A stretch of DNA of 64,000 nt. It comes from Pyrinomonadaceae bacterium (lineage in GTDB: Bacteria > Acidobacteriota > Blastocatellia > Pyrinomonadales > Pyrinomonadaceae). Made by a program: the position numbers and the translations under genes. The stretch is from contig DASUNM010000002.1 in assembly GCA_036277115.1 (NCBI GenBank), forward strand, positions 186,001-250,000. The letters are read 5' to 3'. Shown in pieces: positions 58,130-64,000 of the stretch (position 1 is the stretch's first letter; the number at the start of each line of letters is the position of its first letter). The notes under the pieces were generated by a model. It was given only the letters and a program-made list of their open reading frames with translations. It was not told the origin of the DNA and made no database searches.

Positions 58130-59149
58130 GTGAGATATCGCGTTAATTTGCGCACGCTCATACTGACACTCTCAGTCTGGGTTTTAGTTCTTTCATTTCC
58201 GCCAAGTCCTTCCGCTCAGTTGCCGGACCAAGGCTCTTTAAATCGGCAACGTCAGGTGGCGCCGCATGCTCGGTTCACGTCGGGCAACAGCGCGCTGAAC
58301 ATTCCCCTCGAGATCGATAACAACATCATCCTGATGCAGGTGGCCGTGAATAACTCAAAGCCGCTTCGTTTCATCTTCGACACCGGCGCGTCGCACACGA
58401 TACTTCATTCGCGGCGCGGGTCCGAATTAGGATTGAAGCCGGAGGAACAAGTGAGCGGCACCGCGACTGGTGGAGCTATTGAAGGCAGTCTTACATCGGG
58501 CGTTTCGTTGAAAGTTGCCGGCGCTGAAGTCTCGAACCAGCAAATTGGGATGATCGATTTTCCCGTGCCACCCGGGTTCGAATTCGACGGAGTGATCGGT
58601 TATGACTTCATCAATGCTTTCGTGGTTGAGATCGATTACCTGAAGAAGATCATGAATCTGTACGACCCGCGAACTTACTCGTACAGAGGCCGCGGCGAAG
58701 TCATTCCCCTCGTCCTGGACGATCGGAGAATTCCTCTGGTGCATGTCACGATCACACCGCCGAAAGGCGCTCCGTTCAACGCTGTACTGGGAGTGGACAC
58801 AGGCGCCGACCGCGCATTCATCTTTAACAATTCGGTCGTCACGAAACACGGATTGGTTGCGGCGATGACCGAGATTAAAGAGAGCACCGGTCGTGGCGCG
58901 GGCGGTGAGCAGCAAATTGTGGTCGGGCGAGCCAAAACCGCTCAGCTGCGTAAACTTGTTTTCACTAATCCGACAGTCGGACTCGTACGTCATCCGGAAC
59001 GTGACGGCGCGGCTAAGGAAGGTGACGGCGTGATCGGCGGCGAGATCTTTCGCCGCTTCAAAGTAATCATCGATTATTCTCGCCGGCAGATGATTCTCGA
59101 ACCGAACAAGGACCTAAACGCCCCCTATCCCATTGATCCGGGTGAGTAA
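58130..59149 (+). CDS. Exported two-lobed retropepsin-like aspartic protease
   Basis: 339 residues from GTG 58130. Signal peptide (to about 28, PSAQ). Two similar lobes each carry an aspartyl-protease motif: FIFDTGASHTILHS (about 83) and VLGVDTGADRAFIFN (about 223), with the hydrophobic-hydrophobic-Gly partner motifs FDGVIGYDFINAFVV and DGVIGGEIFRRFKVI. Both lobes therefore look able to form an active dimer-like centre within one chain, as in pepsin, though each lobe is of the short bacterial type. Periplasmic or secreted. Substrate unknown. Confidence 0.85.
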   Translation: MRYRVNLRTLILTLSVWVLVLSFPPSPSAQLPDQGSLNRQRQVAPHARFTSGNSALNIPLEIDNNIILMQVAVNNSKPLRFIFDTGASHTILHSRRGSELGLKPEEQVSGTATGGAIEGSLTSGVSLKVAGAEVSNQQIGMIDFPVPPGFEFDGVIGYDFINAFVVEIDYLKKIMNLYDPRTYSYRGRGEVIPLVLDDRRIPLVHVTITPPKGAPFNAVLGVDTGADRAFIFNNSVVTKHGLVAAMTEIKESTGRGAGGEQQIVVGRAKTAQLRKLVFTNPTVGLVRHPERDGAAKEGDGVIGGEIFRRFKVIIDYSRRQMILEPNKDLNAPYPIDPGE

Positions 59150-59510
59150 GGCCGCGGAGCGGGCGTCAGCATAAAGTCTAGCACCCCAGCCGAGCTGCTC
59201 GGCCAGGGGCCCCGCCCTGGGGTGAAGCGGAGCGGAACCCGAGGATCAAGTCACCGAACGCGACGAGCCCGCGCAGCGGGTGACAGCCCTGGGAGTACAA
59301 TCATATGCGAATCGTTTCGCAGCAAATCCGCTGTATGTTTTGAATGCTAACGCAATTGAATATGACGATCGCAACGTCTGATGTTAGGCTGTCGCCCGCT
59401 CCGCGGGCTCGCGCGAATGTTTGCCGACGCTTCCTGGGGCTTGCGCCCCAGGCTTTACGCTGACGTCCGCTCCGCGGACTTCGTCGAACGGATATATCAC
59501 TTGGCTGATG
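59150..59510. repeat. Cluster of palindromic repeats before the FMN reductase gene
   Basis: No gene in 367 bp. Contained are GCCCGCTCCGCGGGC (59394-59408), CCTGGGGCTTGCGCCCCAGG (59433-59452), GTCCGCTCCGCGGAC (59465-59479), GGGCCCCGCCCTGGGG (about 59207-59222) and GCCCGCGCAGCGGGT (59267-59281), the latter two in the reverse orientation. Confidence 0.8.
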
Positions 59511-59516
59511 CCTGTT

Positions 59517-60131
59517 ATGGACACTTACCTGGACAGCAAACTTTTCCTGCCGCTAATCCTCGGCACCAATCGGAAAGACAGAAAAAGTGTCTTCGTCGCG
59601 AATTGGCTGCACGGTGAGATGGAAAAGCGGCCCGAGATCGAAACGCAACTTTTCGATGTGATGGATTTTGCCCTCCCGCAAGACGACTACGGAACCGGAA
59701 TCAAGGATGCCTTTCCTGAATGGCGAGACGCGATCAATCGCGCCGATGGACTGGTGATTGTCACGCCGGAATACAACCACGGCTATCCGGGAGCCTTGAA
59801 AAGCGTGCTCGATCTGCTGCTCAAAGAATACGTCCACAAAGCCGTTGCGCTTGTGGGCATCTCGGGTGGGACTTTCGGAGGAACCCGCGTCGTTGAGTCG
59901 CTGGTGCCGATGGTGCGCGAGCTGGGTCTGGCCGTGACGTTCGCCGATCTCAATTTCCCGAAGGTGCACGAGAAATTCGATCAGAACGGCGTCTTACTGG
60001 ATTCCGCGTACGGGAAAAGAGTCAAAGATTTTCTGGATGAGCTTGTCTGGATGAGCCGCGTCCTGAAATGGGGACGCGAGAACCTGCCGTCGAAACACCA
60101 TCCATTGCAGGACGCTGAAGTAGCGAGTTAA
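59517..60131 (+). CDS. NAD(P)H-dependent FMN reductase
   Basis: About 204 residues from ATG 59517; ATG 59508 is possible and the longer frame reads repeat sequence. The flavodoxin-like fold is shown by PLILGTNRKDRKSVFV (FMN phosphate loop) and VTPEYNHGYPGALKSVLDLL, the NADPH_red signature. GISGGTFGG fits the second flavin loop. It supplies reduced flavin or detoxifies quinones or metals. Followed by a VOC-fold gene 20 bp later, so the two are probably an operon. Confidence 0.9.
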   Translation: MDTYLDSKLFLPLILGTNRKDRKSVFVANWLHGEMEKRPEIETQLFDVMDFALPQDDYGTGIKDAFPEWRDAINRADGLVIVTPEYNHGYPGALKSVLDLLLKEYVHKAVALVGISGGTFGGTRVVESLVPMVRELGLAVTFADLNFPKVHEKFDQNGVLLDSAYGKRVKDFLDELVWMSRVLKWGRENLPSKHHPLQDAEVAS

Positions 60132-60151
60132 GCGGTCCACTGTGAATTGCG

Positions 60152-60538
60152 ATGGCAATTCAACTCGATCACATAATGATTCCGTCGCGCGACAAAGTCG
60201 CCGCTGCCAGGCTGCTCGGAGAGTTGCTCGGAGTGCCGTGGTCGGAAACGACCGTCGGCCCATTCTCGGCCGTGTACATCAATGATGGATTGACGTTCGA
60301 CTTTGATGAATGGACGGATCCGTTTCCGCTGATTCACTACTGCTTTCGCGTCGGGGCAGATGAATTCGACGCGATTCTTGAACGGATCAAAGCCGCCGGC
60401 ATAGCGTATCGCAGCAATGTTCACGGCTCGGTCGATTTTCGAATCAACACTTTCAATGGCGGCCGGGGCGTGTACTGGAACGAACCTGACGGACATCAAT
60501 GGGAGATGTTAACCGTTAGTTACGCGCGCGAAACCTAG
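60152..60538 (+). CDS. VOC-family (glyoxalase/dioxygenase-type) protein
   Basis: 128 residues, single VOC module pair: IQLDHIMIPSRDKVAAARLL, FHYCFRVGADEFDAILER-type second half (IHYCFRVGADEFDAILER) and GGRGVYWNEPDGHQWEML with the last metal ligand Glu. Metal ligands His (LDHIM), His (IHYCF) and Glu are present. Substrate unknown. Confidence 0.85.
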   Translation: MAIQLDHIMIPSRDKVAAARLLGELLGVPWSETTVGPFSAVYINDGLTFDFDEWTDPFPLIHYCFRVGADEFDAILERIKAAGIAYRSNVHGSVDFRINTFNGGRGVYWNEPDGHQWEMLTVSYARET

Positions 60539-60649
60539 TCAGGTTAGAGCAGCTTGTCAGGCAAAAGACCGCCGGGCGGCAGCAGCAAATTCACAATAAT
60601 TCCCGGCGCAAAATCCATCAACCAAACCGTCAGTTTTGTGATCACAATT

Positions 60650-61357
60650 ATGGACATTAACAATCTTGGTTGGATCATTCCCGTGGCGATTGTCGGATTC
60701 ACATTCCTCATCCTTGCACTGGTGTTTGGCGCGATGTTTTTTCGCTGGCGAGTCAAACAGCGAATTCTGCAAACCGGCGTGGCCGCCACCGCCACCATAG
60801 TCCGACTCTGGGATACCGGAACACGCATCAACGACAACCCGCGCGTGGGCCTGCTGCTGCAAGTTCAACCAACCACGGGCGCTCCGTTTCAGGCTGAGGT
60901 AAAAGAAACGGTGTCAATCGTGCAGATGCCCATGTTTCAACCGGGCGCGCAACTGGAAGTGAAGTACGACCCGGCCCAGCCTACGAACGTGGCGATTGTC
61001 AGTGTAATCGGTGGCTCGAGCGCGGACAGCGGTCCGGGGTTGATGAACAGACAGCAAGCCGAGCAACTGCTGTCGCGATATCAGGCAGAGAACGAGCGCA
61101 TCCTCAGCTCAGGCGTGTCCGCGCCCGCGAAGATACTTCAATACATGCCGATGGGGGTCAACGTTAACGGCAACAATCCCGCGGCCAATTTGATTGTAGA
61201 AGTGCAACCAGCAGGCGCCGCTGCTTTCACGGCTCAGGCGCACGGCAATGTGATTGCCGAAGCGTCCGTGTACAAGTTTCAGCCCGGTCAGATGGTTACC
61301 GTTCGATACAATCCTGAGGACTTGACGGAGATCGCCCTCGAACGTTCAGGTTTGTGA
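60650..61357 (+). CDS. Membrane protein with two similar soluble modules, unknown function
   Basis: About 235 residues from ATG 60650. One N-terminal membrane helix (about 8-30) then two copies of a short beta-rich module: TGVAATATIVRLWDTGTRIN...VKYDPAQPTNVAIV and SGVSAPAKILQYMPMGVNVN...VRYNPEDLTEIAL (each about 80 residues). This is the pattern of DUF3592/short-SHOCT-linked bacterial membrane proteins. Function unknown. Confidence 0.7.
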   Translation: MDINNLGWIIPVAIVGFTFLILALVFGAMFFRWRVKQRILQTGVAATATIVRLWDTGTRINDNPRVGLLLQVQPTTGAPFQAEVKETVSIVQMPMFQPGAQLEVKYDPAQPTNVAIVSVIGGSSADSGPGLMNRQQAEQLLSRYQAENERILSSGVSAPAKILQYMPMGVNVNGNNPAANLIVEVQPAGAAAFTAQAHGNVIAEASVYKFQPGQMVTVRYNPEDLTEIALERSGL

Positions 61358-61386
61358 TGCGCGTTGGTCGCGGTAAGGAGGACAAC

Positions 61387-62457
61387 ATGCTCGTAAACTT
61401 AAATACCAAGAGACGAAATTTGATGTTCGTCCTTATGTTGCTGGCTTTTGGTTTACCCGGCCTGGCGCACGCGCAGTTGCGCGACAAACCGTGTCCGGTT
61501 CTGTACAAGACCTACAAAGATAACCGCGAGACGAATCCGGACGTCGCTTACGAAGCTGCGTCGGAATTTCTGAAACGATGTAACAACACGGATCGGACCG
61601 TGAAAGCTTGGATGGATGCGTACGAAAAATCGGCGTACGAGGAACCGGCTAAGAAAACTGAACCTTTGCCCCCCGCAGCGAGAACTACCGAAACGCCGGC
61701 CGAGGCTCCGATTGTTAGTCCCGGCCGCTACTACGCCTTAGTCATCGGCAACAATTCCTACCGCCATCTGCCTAAATTGGAAACCGCAGTCGCTGATGCG
61801 CGCGTAGTCGATTCGATTTTGCGCGAGCGATACGGCTTTGAAACGAAACTCATATTGAATGCCGGCCGGCAGGACATCTTCCAGGCGATCAGTTTCTACC
61901 GGCAGAAACTCGATCACAACGACAACCTGCTGGTCTACTACGCGGGTCACGGTCACTTTGATCGTGAGGCTGATAAGGCATACTGGCTGCCCATCGATGC
62001 GCGGCGCGAAGATAGCGCCAACTGGGTGAGCGCCGACGACATCACCAGTAACGTCAAAGCCATTCCGGCCCGACATGTTTTGATAGTTTCAGACAGTTGT
62101 TACTCGGGCACGATTTATCGCAGCCTGGGATTGGCAGTCGGAGAAATTTCTGAGCGCGACCGCTTTCTGCAAAAGATGCAGGCGGGGAAATCACGCACCT
62201 TGATGGCCAGCGGTGGGAACGAGCCGGTCGCCGATGGCGGTGGTGACGGGCATTCGGTTTTCGCGCGAGTGTTTCTTACCGGACTTACGAAAATTGAGCG
62301 CAACAGTTTTACCGGTGCGGAACTGTTTCGCGATTTTGTTCAGGAGCGGGTGGCGGGCAAAGCAGATCAGACCCCGGAATATAATCCGCTGCGGAACTCA
62401 GGCCACGAGAGTGGCGATTTCGTTTTTGTGCGCAAGCAAGCCGCCAAAAAACCATAG
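61387..62457 (+). CDS. Exported caspase-like cysteine peptidase (C14)
   Basis: About 356 residues from ATG 61387 (AAGGAGG 5 nt upstream). Signal peptide (to about 30, LAHAQ), a linker with a helical region (about 45-85), then a metacaspase-type domain: YALVIGNNSYRHLPKLETAV, catalytic His in NLLVYYAGHGHFD, catalytic Cys in LIVSDSCYSGTIYR. The dyad is intact. Unlike most bacterial metacaspases it looks exported. It is followed at 15 bp by the DinB gene. Substrate unknown. Confidence 0.9.
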   Translation: MLVNLNTKRRNLMFVLMLLAFGLPGLAHAQLRDKPCPVLYKTYKDNRETNPDVAYEAASEFLKRCNNTDRTVKAWMDAYEKSAYEEPAKKTEPLPPAARTTETPAEAPIVSPGRYYALVIGNNSYRHLPKLETAVADARVVDSILRERYGFETKLILNAGRQDIFQAISFYRQKLDHNDNLLVYYAGHGHFDREADKAYWLPIDARREDSANWVSADDITSNVKAIPARHVLIVSDSCYSGTIYRSLGLAVGEISERDRFLQKMQAGKSRTLMASGGNEPVADGGGDGHSVFARVFLTGLTKIERNSFTGAELFRDFVQERVAGKADQTPEYNPLRNSGHESGDFVFVRKQAAKKP

Positions 62458-62472
62458 AATACCAACCCAACG

Positions 62473-62964
62473 ATGCCGGATCCTCAAATCTCTCTACTTC
62501 TTGATTTGATCGACCAGGCGTTCGATCATCGCGCCTGGCACGGGACAAACCTGCGCGGCTCAATTCGTGGATTGCGCGTTGACGACGTGACGTGGCGACC
62601 CGCGCCCGGCCGGCACAACATTTGGGAAACCGTGGTGCACGCGGCTTATTGGAAGTACATCGTGCGTCGCCGAATTCTCTCGGAAGCGCGTGGTTCATTT
62701 TCGTTGGAGGGCTCGAATTGGTTTGTGCGGCCGGCGGATGGCAAATCGACTGAGGCTGATTGGCGTGATGAGGTGAAGCTGCTGGTCGAAGCGCACCGCA
62801 GCATGCGCGCCGCCGTGGCCGGAATGACCGATGCGCAACTTAAAGTCACGCCGAAAGGCAGCAAGGTCAGCAACGACGCGATCATCATGGGCATTGCATC
62901 TCACGATCTTTATCACGCCGGCCAGATTCAGTTGTTGAAAAAGTTGAGGAGAGCGGAAGATTAA
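62473..62964 (+). CDS. DinB-family (four-helix bundle) protein
   Basis: 163 residues. DinB/YfiT folds bind a metal with three His; here ETVVHAAYWKY, HDLYHAGQ give His ligands. The family includes mycothiol- and bacillithiol-dependent transferases; no more can be said. The upstream caspase gene is 15 bp away on the same strand. Confidence 0.85.
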   Translation: MPDPQISLLLDLIDQAFDHRAWHGTNLRGSIRGLRVDDVTWRPAPGRHNIWETVVHAAYWKYIVRRRILSEARGSFSLEGSNWFVRPADGKSTEADWRDEVKLLVEAHRSMRAAVAGMTDAQLKVTPKGSKVSNDAIIMGIASHDLYHAGQIQLLKKLRRAED

Positions 62965-63052
62965 GGCGCGCCTCAATCTCGGTCCGCTCTCCTGGCCTTT
63001 AGAGGTCTTTTCGGTGCGACGTCCTCAGAAGCGCGTCGCAGCGGTTCCCGTT

Positions 63053-64000
63053 TTACGGAGTGGCCCCGTCCTCGTAGACCACTGGCATCCCGGTCGTATT
63101 GTCGCCCTGCACCATCACATGCGTGGCCCAGACACGTTGAGAGCGCAGAATGCCGTTACCAAAGACGAGGCTGTCGGAAACAATGATGCCGTCGCCAATC
63201 ACGACGCCGTCTCCCAAAAGAATCCCATCGCCCAGCACGACCCCGGTGCAGAACAGTGTGCCGTGACCAAGGACACCGCCGTTGCTTGTCCAAATGCCGT
63301 CGCCGATCACGACGCCGTCACCAAGCAATATGCCGTCCCCGATCACCACACCGTCACCAATTACGACGCGGTCCCCGATTACTACGCCGTCGCCGATTAC
63401 GACACCATCACCGATCACAACGCCCTGCGCGTAATAAGTCTTATATTTTGTAATCAGACTCGTGCCGGTCGCGTACCAACGCGGGAAGAAAATACCGCGC
63501 GCCCAGGTGAATGTGTGGCCGGCAATCGTGGTTTGCGGGGCCGGCAAGGTCGTTGTCGTCAGCATCGACGTACCGGCAGGTGTAGTGGCGGTCAAGTCCG
63601 TGCGCACGAGCTTGGCGAGCTGCACTGCTCCCTGGACATTCAGTTGGCCGGTGCCCTGCTCGAGCATGTTGTAGCCTTTCAGAGGCTGCGACGTGTACTG
63701 AAGAATCATCTTCACCATGTTCGGTGTCAGCTTGGGGTTTGCTTGAAGCAAGAGAGCTACGGCGCCCGCAGCCACTGGCGTGGCCATCGAAGTTCCGCTC
63801 AACAACATGACTTTGTGATTAGCATTGCTGCCCGGTGTGACTTCCAGCAAACTGTGCTCTCTGACAATCGAATTATTCAGCGCCTCGGCCCCAATCAGCT
63901 TGTTGCCCGGAGCAACGATGTCCGGCTTGATGACGTGGTCGTAAATTCTACGACCATCGACCATCTGAAAACTTCGGGTCGGCCCGCGTGAGCTGTAGGT
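63053..64000 (-). CDS. Subtilisin-like S8 protease with 16 hexapeptide repeats, 5' end outside window
   Basis: The frame is open to the right edge; the visible part (about 316 codons) starts in the catalytic domain. SSRGPT (63976-63993), VIKPDIVAPGNKL, and the catalytic Ser in MLLSGTSMATPVAAG are clear S8 motifs; the Asp and His residues are upstream of the window. After a linker the region 63137-63424 encodes sixteen consecutive six-residue units, most of them GVVIGD or GILLGD, followed by a short tail (TTGMPVVYEDGATP). The repeats resemble the left-handed beta-helix of hexapeptide acyltransferases such as LpxD. The combination is rare; a fusion or recent expansion is likely. Confidence 0.9.
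   Translation of the reverse strand, partial: TYSSRGPTRSFQMVDGRRIYDHVIKPDIVAPGNKLIGAEALNNSIVREHSLLEVTPGSNANHKVMLLSGTSMATPVAAGAVALLLQANPKLTPNMVKMILQYTSQPLKGYNMLEQGTGQLNVQGAVQLAKLVRTDLTATTPAGTSMLTTTTLPAPQTTIAGHTFTWARGIFFPRWYATGTSLITKYKTYYAQGVVIGDGVVIGDGVVIGDRVVIGDGVVIGDGILLGDGVVIGDGIWTSNGGVLGHGTLFCTGVVLGDGILLGDGVVIGDGIIVSDSLVFGNGILRSQRVWATHVMVQGDNTTGMPVVYEDGATP

Noticed and set aside
63137..63424. Array of 18-bp repeats that looks CRISPR-like
   Set aside because: Units are contiguous, without spacers, in frame and encode GVVIGD hexapeptides.
1..64000. Insertion sequence, prophage or integrative element
   Set aside because: No transposase, integrase or phage gene was found; repeats are short and non-coding.

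Overview
The window reads as a stretch of chromosome from a diderm, moderately GC-rich bacterium, most likely an Acidobacteriota member of the Blastocatellia/Pyrinomonadaceae type. The grounds are lipid A synthesis (lpxD) and a secretin, a diheme cytochrome of the reaction-centre cytochrome family, a radical-SAM protein resembling tetraether/membrane-spanning lipid synthases, many exported alpha/beta hydrolases, and intergenic spaces filled with several families of short palindromic repeats. This assignment is an inference from gene content; no rRNA is present. There is no transposase, phage gene or CRISPR array. One tRNA gene (Ser, anticodon GCT) is present.

Layout. 1-4.7 kb: a minus-strand secretion/pilus operon (gspF-gspE-gspD; the secretin runs off the left edge). 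4.9-6.7 kb: ECF sigma factor, membrane anti-sigma factor and Spy/CpxP-like periplasmic protein, closed by a terminator. 6.8-18.8 kb: housekeeping genes, mostly on the minus strand (short DNA polymerase I, QueF, rhomboid protease, dicarboxylate-type symporter, NadK, TlyA, Dxs) mixed with small hypotheticals. 19.7-22.3 kb: a divergent arsenic island, arsI-aquaporin-arsC against an ArsN1-like acetyltransferase and arsR, with a palindromic operator in the middle. 22.8-24.6 kb: tRNA-Ser and gltX. 26-30 kb: hutI, two tandem paralogous membrane genes and an amino-acid permease. 30-45.6 kb: many single genes (DUF1287 lipoprotein, esterase, ebfC, recR, phosphoribosyltransferase, Nudix, GHMP kinase, DedA, UspA, ROK, cytochrome c, lytic transglycosylase, lpxD). 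45.8-63 kb: mostly plus-strand genes including a GerMN protein, the radical-SAM protein, aroB, three exported hydrolases or proteases, an FMN reductase, a caspase-like protein and a DinB protein. 63-64 kb: the 3' part of a subtilisin-like protease carrying 16 consecutive hexapeptide repeats.

The most striking feature is the repeats. At least five families occupy the gaps: GGTACGCACGCC palindromes, GTCAGAACCACC elements, GGGCAGTAGCCCGACCG inverted repeats, a 141-bp element with 18-bp terminal inverted repeats, and inverted pairs of low-complexity tandem repeats. Several are not neutral spacers. One sits in frame inside aroB (45 bp, 15 codons), one supplies the C-terminal tail of TlyA, a perfect (CACTGCT)12 array supplies the stop codon of queF, and another contains the start codon of gltX. 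A remnant of the hutI 5' end records a tandem duplication with the neighbouring membrane gene.
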